64,000 bases of DNA from Thalassococcus arenae. GTDB lineage: Bacteria; Pseudomonadota; Alphaproteobacteria; Rhodobacterales; Rhodobacteraceae. Both the position numbers and the translations under genes were made by a program. Positions within the stretch are counted from its first letter, which is position 1, and each line of letters begins with the position of its first letter. Under the pieces are notes generated by a model. That model saw only the letters and a program-made list of their open reading frames with translations, made no database searches and was not told where the DNA came from. The stretch is from the NCBI RefSeq assembly GCF_019104745.1, contig NZ_JAHRWL010000004.1:1-64000 (forward strand). Reading direction: 5' to 3'. Below are positions 39,588-47,659 of the stretch, one piece after another.

Positions 39588-39890
39588 CTACCGGATCGGG
39601 TTGTGCACGGTCACCAGCTTGGTGCCGTCGGGAAACGTGGCCTCGACCTGCACTTCGTGGATCATCTCGGGCACGCCCTGCATGCATTGCCCGCGCGTCA
39701 CGATCCGCGCGCCCGCCTGCATCAGGTCGGCCACGCTGCGCCCGTCGCGGGCGCCCTCGACCACCGCGTCGGTGATCAGCGCGATGGCCTCGGGATGGTT
39801 CAGCTTGACGCCGCGGGCCAGGCGCTTGCGCGCCAATTCGGCGGCCATGGCGACCAGCAGCTTGTCTTTCTCGCGGGGGGTCAGGTTCAT
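39588..39890 (-). CDS. ureA: urease gamma subunit
   Basis: This 100-aa protein starts [27 protein letters not shown] and contains [22 protein letters not shown] and [28 protein letters not shown]. These are the standard UreA blocks at full length. It follows ureD by 3 bp and precedes the 56-aa gene by 42 bp. Confidence 0.96.
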   Translation of the reverse strand: MNLTPREKDKLLVAMAAELARKRLARGVKLNHPEAIALITDAVVEGARDGRSVADLMQAGARIVTRGQCMQGVPEMIHEVQVEATFPDGTKLVTVHNPIR

Positions 39891-39893
39891 GTC

Positions 39894-40748
39894 TCAGATC
39901 ATCCAGGGTCGGGGAAGTTCGGCGCCGGACAGGCGCGCAAGAAGCGGGATCAACAGGCCGCGCAAGGCGAAACCGTCCGCGGCGGTGGCGCGCAGGAACA
40001 CCAGGTCGTCGTGCAGCGCGCTGACCCCGGCCTGCGGCGGCAAACCGGCGCGCAGTCCCTCCAGCCGATGCGCCGCACCCGGTGCCGCGAAGACCACCGA
40101 ACCCATCGCCCGAGCGCCATCGGCGACAAAGGGCCGACGCAATGCGGTCGCGGCATCGCCGGTCAGCTGCAGCCGGTCGGCAAAGCACAGGCGCCCGTCG
40201 CGGCGCAGATCGATCCGGTCGCGCAGACGCAGGTCGCGCACGTCCTCGCCCATTGCGGCACGACCGAACACCAGGACTTCACAGGCCAGCAGGCTGGCAT
40301 CCCCGGCCATGTCGATGGACAGATGTCGGTCCAGCGCGGCACCATCGAAAAGGATCGTCTCTTGCGGCAACCAGTGCAGGGTCGCGCCCTCGGCGCAACT
40401 CAGCCGCGTGCGCACCAGCCCGGTCTCGTCCGGCAGCGCACGATAGACCCGTTCGGCCGCCTGTGTCGTCAGCGTCAGCGACGCGCCTGCTTCTGCAGAT
40501 GCCGTCAGGTGGAAGGCATCGCCGCCGGTCACCCCGCCCGCCGTGTTGAGGAACACCGCCGCCAAGGATTCGTCGGCATTGCGCGGGAACAGCAGTTTCG
40601 CGCTGCCGGACATGCGCAGATCGGCGATCCGCGTGGCGCCGTCGTTCCGCCGGACGGAAAGCACCGCTTCGCCCCGTGCGCGTTGCGCACGCTGGATGCC
40701 GGGACAGGTCGGTTCGGTGTCGTATGGCAGATCGGAATCCTCCCGCAC
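39894..40748 (-). CDS. ureD: urease accessory protein UreD
   Basis: UreD (UreH) binds apo-urease and recruits UreF/UreG. The conserved core reads RARGEAVLSVRRNDGATRIADLR, KLLFPRNAD, VFLNTAGGVTGGDAF and ERVYRALPDETG. The N-terminus is uncertain: the frame is open to a GTG at 40853, but the early residues (Cys- and Arg-rich) do not look like UreD. The GTG at 40748 would give 284 aa, close to family length. It is the first gene of the operon. Confidence 0.88.
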   Translation of the reverse strand: MREDSDLPYDTEPTCPGIQRAQRARGEAVLSVRRNDGATRIADLRMSGSAKLLFPRNADESLAAVFLNTAGGVTGGDAFHLTASAEAGASLTLTTQAAERVYRALPDETGLVRTRLSCAEGATLHWLPQETILFDGAALDRHLSIDMAGDASLLACEVLVFGRAAMGEDVRDLRLRDRIDLRRDGRLCFADRLQLTGDAATALRRPFVADGARAMGSVVFAAPGAAHRLEGLRAGLPPQAGVSALHDDLVFLRATAADGFALRGLLIPLLARLSGAELPRPWMI

Positions 40749-40883
40749 GCAGGCTTCGCCGATCGCCGGGACGACGCAAGATGGCGGCGAAGCGGCACAC
40801 ACGGCGGTGGCGGTACGGCGGGATTCCGCACGGCAAATGGGCACCCCTTTCACAGGCGCACAAGTCTTGCGCAGTTTGAAAAC

Positions 40884-41369
40884 TCAGTCGCCAGGCTTCG
40901 GCGGCGCCTGGACCGCGTAGTCGCAGCGCGCCGGTTTGATATCCAGCAGCGGTGTGCCGTCCAGGCAATCCAGCCCGCGAACCAGCAGCGTGTCGCCGTC
41001 GCGCCGGATCAGCCGCACCAGCGACGTACCGATCGGATTGGGCCGAAGCGGCGAGCGCAGCGAAAACGTCCCGCGGGTGCGCCCGTCGCCTTTCGGGCTT
41101 TGCCGCAGCAGATCACGGCGGGCCTCGTGCAGCCAGTAAAGCAGCTCGATCCGCTCGAACGGCTCGATCCCGTCCAGTGCCGGAACGAAAGCGGCGTCGA
41201 CGATGACCCGGCACTCGGGTCCGTTCTCCGGGTCGCCCTGGCGCGGACAATCGGCGCGGGTCGCGAAGGGCGTCCGCAAGCGACCGATGAAATGCAGCGC
41301 CGCATCTCGCGGCGCGTCCAGGCGGGCCGTCTCTTCGCCGGGGCGCAGGGAATCGCCGGGATGGGTCAT
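40884..41369 (-). CDS. trmO: tRNA (N6-threonylcarbamoyladenosine37-N6)-methyltransferase TrmO
   Basis: This 161-aa TsaA/YaeB-family protein has FIGRLRTPFATRADCPRQGD and the conserved RGTFSLRSPLRPNPIGTSLVRLI and GLDCLDGTPLLDIKPA blocks. TrmO methylates t6A37 of tRNA-Thr(GGU). It overlaps the upstream amidohydrolase gene by 4 bp (ATGA), a probable two-gene unit. Confidence 0.92.
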   Translation of the reverse strand: MTHPGDSLRPGEETARLDAPRDAALHFIGRLRTPFATRADCPRQGDPENGPECRVIVDAAFVPALDGIEPFERIELLYWLHEARRDLLRQSPKGDGRTRGTFSLRSPLRPNPIGTSLVRLIRRDGDTLLVRGLDCLDGTPLLDIKPARCDYAVQAPPKPGD

Positions 41370-42388
41370 GGGGCGGTGCTCCAGCCGGTCAGGAAATGCG
41401 CAAGGTTGTCGCCCAGGGCCGGCTGGAGATAGCCGCCTTCCTGCACGAGCACGCTGGGCAGACGCAGGTCGGCCAGCCGCGCGGCGATGCGTGAAAAGCC
41501 CGGGGTCGTGACCGCCAGCGCGCGGAACGGGTCGCCCTCGTGCGCGTCCAGCCCCAGCGATACCACCAGCGAGTCGGCTCCGAAAAGGGCGATGCGTCCG
41601 CAGGCCGTCTCGACCGCCGCAAGGAACCCGTCATCGCCCGTGCCGAAGGGCAGCGGCAGGTTCAGGTTTGCGCCCTCGCCGGGTCCGGCGCCCCGTTCAT
41701 GGGCATGGCCCCAGAAGAACGGATAGAACGCCGCCGGATCGGCATGCACCGACACGGTCAGCACATCGCCACGCTGGTAGAAGATGCCTTGCGTGCCGTT
41801 GCCGTGATGGACGTCGATATCGATGATGGCGACGCGCCGGCCCTGCGTCGTCAGCGACTGCGCCGCGATCGCCGCGTTGTTGAGAAAGCAGAACCCCCCC
41901 GCCATGTCGGCAAAGGCGTGGTGCCCCGGCGGGCGGCACAGGGCATAGGCCACGCCGTCCTGCAAGGCCGCATCGGCGGCGCCAAGCGCCGTCTGCGCCG
42001 ACCAATAAGCCGAAGTCCACGTGTCGGCGGCGATGGGACAGGCGGTGTCGGCCATGTGCCAGCCCGCCTGCCCGACGATGCCATCGGGCCGCGATCCGGC
42101 ATGGCGCGACGGATGAACGTTGGGGATGACCTCGTCCGAGGCGCCGTCGACCGATTGCCAGCGGTCGTGGGCGGTCGCCAGGAAGTCGAGGTATTCGGCC
42201 GGATGGATCGCCGCGATCGGCCCCGATCCGTTGTCGCGCGGCGCGACCAGCGTACAGCCCGCCGCCAGCGCACCCTCTCGCAGCCGGTCCACACGACCCG
42301 GCGCTTCGGGGTTCGGCCGCGGCACGCCGGCCTTAAGAAACATCCGCGGATCGTGGCGCGATTGACGGGGATCGAGAAAGGCTTTCAT
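41366..42388 (-). CDS. histone-deacetylase-like amidohydrolase (polyamine deacetylase type)
   Basis: This 340-aa arginase/deacetylase-fold protein has CRPPGHHAFADMAGGFCFLNNAAIAA, the zinc ligand block IDIDVHHGNGTQ and a late EGGYLQ with the conserved tyrosine. This is the layout of bacterial acetylpolyamine amidohydrolases. It would remove acetyl groups from acetylated polyamines or similar. It sits between SMP-30 (7 bp upstream) and trmO. Confidence 0.9.
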   Translation of the reverse strand: MKAFLDPRQSRHDPRMFLKAGVPRPNPEAPGRVDRLREGALAAGCTLVAPRDNGSGPIAAIHPAEYLDFLATAHDRWQSVDGASDEVIPNVHPSRHAGSRPDGIVGQAGWHMADTACPIAADTWTSAYWSAQTALGAADAALQDGVAYALCRPPGHHAFADMAGGFCFLNNAAIAAQSLTTQGRRVAIIDIDVHHGNGTQGIFYQRGDVLTVSVHADPAAFYPFFWGHAHERGAGPGEGANLNLPLPFGTGDDGFLAAVETACGRIALFGADSLVVSLGLDAHEGDPFRALAVTTPGFSRIAARLADLRLPSVLVQEGGYLQPALGDNLAHFLTGWSTAP

Positions 42389-42395
42389 CGCGTCC

Positions 42396-43244
42396 TCACA
42401 GGATTACCCGGTGCTCGGCCTGCCCCTTGCCCACTTTAGATACAGCGAACACCGCTCCCGCGCGGGAGTCGTCGGCCCCGGCGCCGTGAGCCGCGGTCGT
42501 GACGTAGAGCGTGGAAAGATCGGGCCCGCCGAAGGCCGGGCAACTGGACTGGCCCGCGCCCACCGCCACGGCGGTCAGGAAACGCCCGTCCGGGTCGTAG
42601 CACGCCACCCGCGCCGCGCCCCATTGCGCGTTCCACAGATTGCCCGCCGCATCGACGACGGCGCCGTCGGGGTTCAGTTCCTCGGCATTCAGGTCCAGCC
42701 AGGCCTCGGGCGCGCCCACGGGCCATCCCTGCCGGTCCAGCGCGACCCGGCGGATGATGCGCGTCGGCGTATCGGTGAAATAGGCGTGCCGCCCGTCCGG
42801 CGCGAAACAGATCGCGTTCGAGATGGTGATGTCCTTGAAAAGCCTGCGTAACTCTCCCTTGCAGTAGCGATATATCGCCCCCGCGCCCGGCTCGGCGTTC
42901 TTGCCCATCGTGCCGATCCAGAACCCGCCCTGCGGGTCGGCGCGGCCGTCATTGGATCGCGTCACGGGGTTGTCGGCCTCCAGGTCGCAGACCGGCTCCT
43001 GCGTGCCGGTGTCCATGTCGAACACGAAAAGCGCGCGTTCCGAAGCTACCAGCAGCCGCGTCTTGTCGATCCACCCCGCGGCCGAGACCATCGCGTCGAA
43101 ATCCCAACTGCGCTCGGTCCCGCCATCATGCTCGTAGAGCCGCCGCCCGAGGATATCGAACCAGACCAGCGAACCGCGCAGCGGGTGCCAGAGCGGCCCT
43201 TCGCCCAAGGCGCATCGTGCATCGGAAAACAGCCGCCACGTCAT
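42396..43244 (-). CDS. SMP-30/gluconolactonase family lactonase
   Basis: This 282-aa beta-propeller starts MTWRLFSDARCALGEGPLWHPLRG. The metal ligands fit the family: the Glu in LGEGPLWH, the Asn in SNAICFAPDGRHAYFTDT and the Asp in NPDGAVVDAAGNLWNAQWG. It probably hydrolyses a sugar lactone such as gluconolactone or arabinolactone. The ATG at 43244 follows GGTGAGGCAGG. The frame is open further up to the island edge and beyond, but that part is not family-like. Its native promoter lies within about 130 bp of the genomic island. Confidence 0.92.
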   Translation of the reverse strand: MTWRLFSDARCALGEGPLWHPLRGSLVWFDILGRRLYEHDGGTERSWDFDAMVSAAGWIDKTRLLVASERALFVFDMDTGTQEPVCDLEADNPVTRSNDGRADPQGGFWIGTMGKNAEPGAGAIYRYCKGELRRLFKDITISNAICFAPDGRHAYFTDTPTRIIRRVALDRQGWPVGAPEAWLDLNAEELNPDGAVVDAAGNLWNAQWGAARVACYDPDGRFLTAVAVGAGQSSCPAFGGPDLSTLYVTTAAHGAGADDSRAGAVFAVSKVGKGQAEHRVIL

Positions 43245-43371
43245 AGCCTGCCTCACCAATCCGTCCTGTTCGTCGCCAGTTTCGGACATATCGGTCACGA
43301 TGACCAGATGGGCATTCAAGCAGCACGACCGGCCGGCGAGCATGAAAGACGATGGCAATGGCGGTGAGCGA

Positions 43372-43387
43372 TGGTGCCCCCACACGG
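43372..43387. repeat. attachment site repeat, left (integrase-proximal) end
   Basis: Sixteen bases identical to the tRNA-Thr 3' end at 55792-55807. On the island side the next bases (CATTCAC) differ from the tRNA sequence (ACTCGAA). Excision between the two copies would rejoin the region upstream of the SMP-30 gene directly to the tRNA gene. Confidence 0.92.
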
Positions 43388-43505
43388 CATTCACTTCATA
43401 TGCCAATATACTCCATGGCGTCTCAAAAAAATGAATTATCATGCGTTTAAAGCGACTTGGGTGTTTCATCGTGCCCCAAGATGTATCATGGTATCCCAAC
43501 AATAA

Positions 43506-43524
43506 AGGTGGATACAGAGGTGGA
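43506..43524 (+). repeat. tandem arm-type repeats near the integrase end
   Basis: Two AGGTGGA copies begin at 43506 and 43518, spaced 12 bp, just before the integrase start. The same pair in the same orientation and spacing occurs at the other end (55716 and 55728). The pairing is typical of integrase arm-binding sites; binding is inferred. Confidence 0.65.
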
Positions 43525-43527
43525 CGC

Positions 43528-44715
43528 ATGGCACGTCCTCTACACAAATTATCAGCTGCTACGGTCAAAGCGGCAGTCCCCGGAAAGTATTCCGACGGTG
43601 GCGGCCTATGGTTGCACAAAAGGCGTGATGGTGGCGGTCAATGGTTCCTAAGGGTCACGGTGCATGGCCGCCGACGTGAAATGGGCCTTGGGTCAATCAA
43701 TGAAGTCACATTGAAAGAGGCAAGGGAACAAGCAGAACACTGGAGATTACACGCGCGCAAAGGCATCGATCCCATCAAGGAGCGCGAGAAGCAGCGGCGT
43801 GAGGCGGAACGCAATCTGCACTGCTTGGCCGATGTCGCACTGGACGCGTTCGAAAGCCGCAAGGCCGAACTGAAAGGCGACGGAAAAGCCGGAAGGTGGT
43901 TTTCGCCTCTCGAACTCCACGTCCTGCCGAAGCTAGGAGAGGTTCCCGTCTCGGATATTGATCAGATCGACATACGGGATGCTCTGAAGCCCATTTGGCA
44001 TTCTAAAGGAGAGACGGCGCGCAAAGCCCTCAACCGCCTCAGTATCGTCCTCCGGCACGCTGCGGCCCTCGGGCTGGACGTGGATTTGCAGGCGACAGAG
44101 AAGGCCAAAGCGTTGCTCGGCAAGTCCAGGCATACGCCTCAGCACATTGCCGCCATGCCATGGATCGAGGTTCCTGATTTCTACCGAACGCTGGAGGAAC
44201 CTACGACAACCAATCTGGCTCTTCGGATGCTGATCCTCACTGCGGTTCGCTCAGGTCCTCTGCGGTTCATGCGCTACGATCAGATTGAGGGGGAAATTTG
44301 GACCATTCCGGCGGAACAGATGAAGGGACGCTTGGGGCAAACCTCAGACTTCCGCGTGCCACTATCAGATGAGGCATTGCAATTGGTCGATCTTGCCAGA
44401 CCTTTTGACCGCGAGGGGTATCTGTTTCCGGGCCTACGTAAAGGCGTGATTTCTGACATGACCATGGGCAAACACATGAAGAAAGCTGGGTTGCCTTTCA
44501 GACCACATGGTTTTCGATCCAGCTTTCGCGACTGGTTGGCCGAACAAACCCGCGTTCCGCGCGAAATTGCGGAGACCTGCCTTGGCCACGTCGCAGGGAG
44601 CCAAGTCGAACGCGCGTATCTTCGAACAGATTTTCTGGAACAACGGTGTTTGATCATGACCGAATGGGCGCGTTTTGTGACGGGCGAGAACGAAGAGAAT
44701 TATGATGATTTCTGA
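43528..44715 (+). CDS. P4-type tyrosine recombinase (integrase)
   Basis: This 395-aa integrase starts MARPLHKLSAATVKAA with the DUF4102-type N-terminal arm-binding domain (VKAAVPGKYSDGGGLWLHKR). The catalytic residues are in place: Arg241 (LTAVRSGPLR), His327 and Arg330 (PHGFRSSFRDW), His354 (LGHVAG) and the nucleophile Tyr364 (ERAYLRTD). It should insert and excise the island at the tRNA-Thr 3' end. It begins 140 bp inside the left repeat, at the end away from the intact tRNA. The frame is open 29 codons further upstream; ATG at 43528 has GAGGTGG before it. Confidence 0.95.
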   Translation: MARPLHKLSAATVKAAVPGKYSDGGGLWLHKRRDGGGQWFLRVTVHGRRREMGLGSINEVTLKEAREQAEHWRLHARKGIDPIKEREKQRREAERNLHCLADVALDAFESRKAELKGDGKAGRWFSPLELHVLPKLGEVPVSDIDQIDIRDALKPIWHSKGETARKALNRLSIVLRHAAALGLDVDLQATEKAKALLGKSRHTPQHIAAMPWIEVPDFYRTLEEPTTTNLALRMLILTAVRSGPLRFMRYDQIEGEIWTIPAEQMKGRLGQTSDFRVPLSDEALQLVDLARPFDREGYLFPGLRKGVISDMTMGKHMKKAGLPFRPHGFRSSFRDWLAEQTRVPREIAETCLGHVAGSQVERAYLRTDFLEQRCLIMTEWARFVTGENEENYDDF

Positions 44716-45331
44716 ACCGTTGGCCCGAACGACAGCGTTACAACCGGATGAAGCCTCTGCGGGATTGTTATCAGAGTTCAAGAAGGCTGCCGTGCGCGGT
44801 GATCCCACCGCTTTGTATCAGGCGCTCATCCTCTGCGGCGACCATCAACTTGCCATGCCGGATTGGCTCGTAGATCATCTGCTGAAACTAACGGCGGACT
44901 TCCATTTGGGAAAAAAGCCGAGCTGGAAGGGGGTGGGGAAACGTCCGTTGATAGTTATCAGACGCCGTTTTGAAAACGAAGTTCGGCGGCGGGCGGTCAT
45001 CGCGGTCAGGGCATGGGTTAAGGACAAGAGCAAGTATCAGGATATGCCCACTCCTTGCATTCGTGCCTGGAACCGACAGGACTATCTCCATTGCGAGTTC
45101 CAAAACGACGGCGACGCGTTGGAGTTCGCGTCACTTGGCCTGCGCGGTATCAAGCTACAAGCTGACGGCCCGACGATGAAATGTAGCCCCCGGACTTTGA
45201 GGCGCGTTATGGAAGACAAGAATGCCGCTCAACTGCCAAAGCTATCCGGACGGATTGCTAGCGTCTTTGGCCTCGTCGATCCTGACGACCTGTTCGGTTC
45301 GGACGAACCGCTCAATCCCAATCTCAAGTAG
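44702..45331 (+). CDS. hypothetical protein of the island
   Basis: This 209-aa protein overlaps the integrase stop by 14 bp and is read in another frame. No family was recognised. The middle has a basic stretch (KRPLIVIRRRFENEVRRRAVIAVRAWVKD) and a helical region. There is no signal peptide or membrane segment. Tight coupling to the integrase suggests a role in integration, excision or regulation, but this is inference. Confidence 0.75.
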   Translation: MMISEPLARTTALQPDEASAGLLSEFKKAAVRGDPTALYQALILCGDHQLAMPDWLVDHLLKLTADFHLGKKPSWKGVGKRPLIVIRRRFENEVRRRAVIAVRAWVKDKSKYQDMPTPCIRAWNRQDYLHCEFQNDGDALEFASLGLRGIKLQADGPTMKCSPRTLRRVMEDKNAAQLPKLSGRIASVFGLVDPDDLFGSDEPLNPNLK

Positions 45332-45344
45332 TCTCGGGCACACA

Positions 45345-45360
45345 GTGAACGTGCGTGCAC
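45345..45360. repeat. imperfect palindrome P1 (GTGAACG family)
   Basis: GTGAACGTGCGTGCAC is a degenerate copy of the palindrome seen at 45788, 47360 and 47644, with four mismatches to perfect symmetry. Its right flank CCGGTC matches that of the copy at 47644. It lies 14 bp after the hypothetical gene and 135 bp before alpA. Confidence 0.65.
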
Positions 45361-45377
45361 CGGTCCAATGCACCTTA

Positions 45378-45396
45378 ACTAGCAAGCTACGCTAGT
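45378..45396. repeat. short inverted repeat ACTAGC/GCTAGT
   Basis: ACTAGC (45378-45383) and GCTAGT (45391-45396) form a 6-bp inverted repeat with a 7-bp spacer, between P1 and the larger inverted repeat upstream of alpA. It adds to the dense symmetry of this 160-bp region. Confidence 0.5.
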
Positions 45397-45408
45397 CTAC
45401 GGCCCGGT

Positions 45409-45451
45409 GTGTGGCCAAAAAAACTTGATTTCTCGGCGTGTTTGGCCACAC
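45409..45451. promoter_or_regulatory. 11-bp inverted repeat upstream of alpA
   Basis: GTGTGGCCAAA (45409-45419) and its exact reverse complement TTTGGCCACAC (45441-45451) are separated by 21 bp (about two helical turns centre to centre). They end 43 bp before the alpA start, so they probably frame the alpA promoter. A dimeric regulator binding both arms or a recombination directionality complex is possible. Confidence 0.7.
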
Positions 45452-45494
45452 AGCTTATCGCTAAGGATGTCTCCATACGTCAAGGAGACCCAAC

Positions 45495-45689
45495 ATGCCC
45501 CAAGCATCCGACCGCTATATCACGCTCGAACAACTCAGCGACAAGCTAGGTGGCCGATCACGATCCAGCATTTACCGTGACCTCGAAAGTGGACGCATTC
45601 CTCAGCCAATACGAATTGGTGTGCGGCTTTATTGGTGCGAAGCAGAGATAGAAGAGTTCTTACAGATGCGCCGGTCCAGCGAGTTGTGA
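45495..45689 (+). CDS. AlpA-family regulator / excisionase-like protein
   Basis: This 64-aa protein begins MPQASDRYITLEQLSDKLGG. It has the AlpA pattern (SSIYRDLESGRIPQPIRIG then WCEAEIEEFL), a MerR-like winged-helix DNA-binding domain. AlpA-like proteins in P4-type islands activate the integrase gene or act as excisionase. RBS AAGGAG lies 10 nt upstream. The upstream DNA is packed with inverted repeats. Confidence 0.9.
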   Translation: MPQASDRYITLEQLSDKLGGRSRSSIYRDLESGRIPQPIRIGVRLYWCEAEIEEFLQMRRSSEL

Positions 45690-45787
45690 CGAGCTGCGCG
45701 GAAGCCCTGCTAGCCAGACAGAAGGCCCATGCGGCTAATCGTGCTAGCGCCGAATAACCCCGAACAATTTTGCACGCGCCAGAAGCC

Positions 45788-45805
45788 GGTGAACGCGCGT
45801 TCACC
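45788..45805. repeat. perfect palindrome P2 upstream of the reverse transcriptase
   Basis: GGTGAACGCGCGTTCACC is an 18-bp perfect palindrome, with its 3' end about 40 bp upstream of the reverse transcriptase ATG. The core GAAC-N4-GTTC resembles the LexA box of Gram-positive bacteria, not the GTTC-N7-GTTC box of alphaproteobacteria. Position suits an operator of the reverse transcriptase promoter. Confidence 0.75.
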
Positions 45806-45845
45806 ACTCGTGCTCTGTTCAACTAGATCAGAATGAAGGTCTACG

Positions 45846-47204
45846 ATGCCCATCCAAATCAAGCCCAAGCCTTATGATGGCTTTCAAAACCAACTCGGCT
45901 ACTATTTGCCATTGCACAAGCACCAACATGCAAGTCTGCCCGACCATGTGAAAACGGCAAACCGGGCGATAAAGCGGGCCGCAAAACTGAAAAGGCGAGT
46001 GCGCAATGCCGCGCATAAAAACCATTCAGAATACACCAAGGCCTGCGAGACTTATCTTAAGTCGTTCGACGCGCGCATCGAAGCTGTTTGCTCAGTGAAT
46101 AAATCGAAGCCGTTGGCAAAGCGAACCGACTTGGGACGTTGCATTTTGCTTGCAGAGAAAATGAACCTGTGGGCTCCGCAGGCTGAAATCGCGCGTGTTC
46201 ATCAAGTCCCTCGTGGGACACCGAATAGGTATCGGTGGATATGGAGCTTTCAATTACGCAGTTCCGCCGCGCAATTAATGGTTTCGCAATGTATCCGAGC
46301 CTTGATGCCGCCACCGGAAGAGATGCCATGGCTATTCACGGATCGAGGCGTGCAGGCCGCCATCGCAAAGATGATAGCCTTGATTGAGGACGGAAACGTC
46401 TGGGTTGCAGAACTCGATATTTCCGAGTTTTACCCCAGCGTCGCAAAAAGCAAGGTTCTGCCCAAGCTACCCTTCAAGAAGGTAGTGGAACGAGTGGCGT
46501 TCGCCACCACCGCAATCCCCCGAAAGCCGGACGGTAGTCTGCTCTCTATAGGTTGCGTATCATCAGCCCGCCGGGGAGCACCCCAAGGAGCCAAGACTTC
46601 CGCAGCGATCACGACGTGGATCATGACGCATCTTTCACACAATCTGCCGAATGATGTGCATCTGATCGTTTACGCTGACAACCTTTTTTTGATCAGCACC
46701 ACCCGGCAGAAGGTGGAAGTGGCGGCGAAGTCCTTGGGTGCGGCAGTCGCTGCACTTCCCGGCGGGAGCTTCAAAGTGAAACCTCCTCAAATAGAGAACG
46801 CCCATGACGGCGTTACAGCCCTGGGACACGCAATCTATTTGATAGACGGCAACGTAATAGGCCATCCGAACAACGCAAACCTGCAACGCTACCACGCTCG
46901 CATAGATGCTGCGCTGGTCAGTTGCTCCACGTTGTTCAATGTTTGGTGTTCAGCAAAGACGCCAAAGACGCGGGGCTTATTGTTAGCCGAACTTGCTGGC
47001 ATCAAACGCTATGTCAAATTTTGGCATGCTTTCTTTCCAGACGATTTCTACGCAAGTCTCCCTGAAGGTGCCGATCCCGCATGGGTCATAGACCTATTCA
47101 TGCACAAACACGGCATTGGACAGCACGACATTGTTGGTTGGGAGAATGGCAAGGTGAGGATAGCCAGCAACCCTTCGCGTATGTGTTTCGTCGATGCCCC
47201 GTGA
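45846..47204 (+). CDS. divergent reverse transcriptase with YADN active site
   Basis: This 452-aa protein carries the core motifs of reverse transcriptases. Motif A is VAELDISEFYPSV (catalytic Asp191), motif B is RRGAPQGAKTSA (242-253), motif C is VYADN (Asp278, Asn279), and a late LGH (326-328) resembles motif E. The second catalytic aspartate of YxDD is Asn. Before the palm lies a ~180-aa basic region with W- and R-rich segments (YRWIWSFQLRSS); a ~110-aa extension follows. There is no maturase, RNase H or integrase domain. The GAAGG ribosome-binding site sits 7 nt before the ATG. Palindromes flank the gene on both sides. It may be a defence RT of an unnamed group; that is inference. Confidence 0.88.
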   Translation: MPIQIKPKPYDGFQNQLGYYLPLHKHQHASLPDHVKTANRAIKRAAKLKRRVRNAAHKNHSEYTKACETYLKSFDARIEAVCSVNKSKPLAKRTDLGRCILLAEKMNLWAPQAEIARVHQVPRGTPNRYRWIWSFQLRSSAAQLMVSQCIRALMPPPEEMPWLFTDRGVQAAIAKMIALIEDGNVWVAELDISEFYPSVAKSKVLPKLPFKKVVERVAFATTAIPRKPDGSLLSIGCVSSARRGAPQGAKTSAAITTWIMTHLSHNLPNDVHLIVYADNLFLISTTRQKVEVAAKSLGAAVAALPGGSFKVKPPQIENAHDGVTALGHAIYLIDGNVIGHPNNANLQRYHARIDAALVSCSTLFNVWCSAKTPKTRGLLLAELAGIKRYVKFWHAFFPDDFYASLPEGADPAWVIDLFMHKHGIGQHDIVGWENGKVRIASNPSRMCFVDAP

Positions 47205-47359
47205 CTTGGCCAATCAAGAGCGGAGGTCAGTTAATTGAACGATGAAAGGCAGCTAGGCATGGAAAAAACGGTATCATAGTCACGATTTTGCCTTTGGACG
47301 AATATGGGCGCATTCGGTGGTTTTCTTCAAGTTCATACGCCTCAGATTTCCCACGTGAA

Positions 47360-47375
47360 GTGAACGCACGTTCAC
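47360..47375. repeat. palindrome P3 (GTGAACG family)
   Basis: GTGAACGCACGTTCAC, one central base pair away from the perfect palindrome. Its right flank CACT..GCTCT matches that of the copy at 45788 (CACTCGTGCTCT). Confidence 0.72.
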
Positions 47376-47643
47376 CACTGCTCTTGGAGAAAACCGCTGC
47401 TTTTGGCCGAAGTTCCGGATGCACAGAATAAGCGCAAAATCGGCCAGTGAACGCAAAGCTGAATTGGCACCGAGCCAATGCATTTTCCGCAAACGGGCCA
47501 AGGGCTCTCTCGCCGAAGCAATGGGTGAGCACTTCGGACCCTATGGCAATGAACTGCAGGGAATGTGGGTGAATTTGAGAGAGCGGAAGTGTTCAAGCTG
47601 CATGCGGTGCGGACTAGTTCAGCGATACAGCGCGCGTCAATTT

Positions 47644-47659
47644 GTGAACGCGCGTTCAC
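47644..47659. repeat. perfect palindrome P4 (GTGAACG family)
   Basis: GTGAACGCGCGTTCAC, identical to the core of the copy at 45788. Farther right, TTCACTTAGATCGGA resembles TTCAACTAGATCAGA found right of the 45788 copy, so the reverse transcriptase is bracketed by partly similar direct repeats. Confidence 0.75.

Noticed and set aside
42396-43619. Longer SMP-30 protein starting inside the island
   Set aside because: The upstream 125 codons are not family-like and cross the attachment repeat; the start at 43244 has a ribosome-binding site.
45846-47204. DGR, retron or group II intron assignment of the reverse transcriptase
   Set aside because: No template/variable repeat pair or Avd-like gene, no clear msr/msd hairpin with conserved ends, and no maturase domain or intron RNA structure was recognised.
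45788-47659. GTGAACGCGCGTTCAC as the host LexA/SOS box
   Set aside because: Alphaproteobacterial LexA uses GTTC-N7-GTTC direct repeats; this GAAC-N4-GTTC form fits Gram-positive LexA only, so a host SOS role is unlikely without data.
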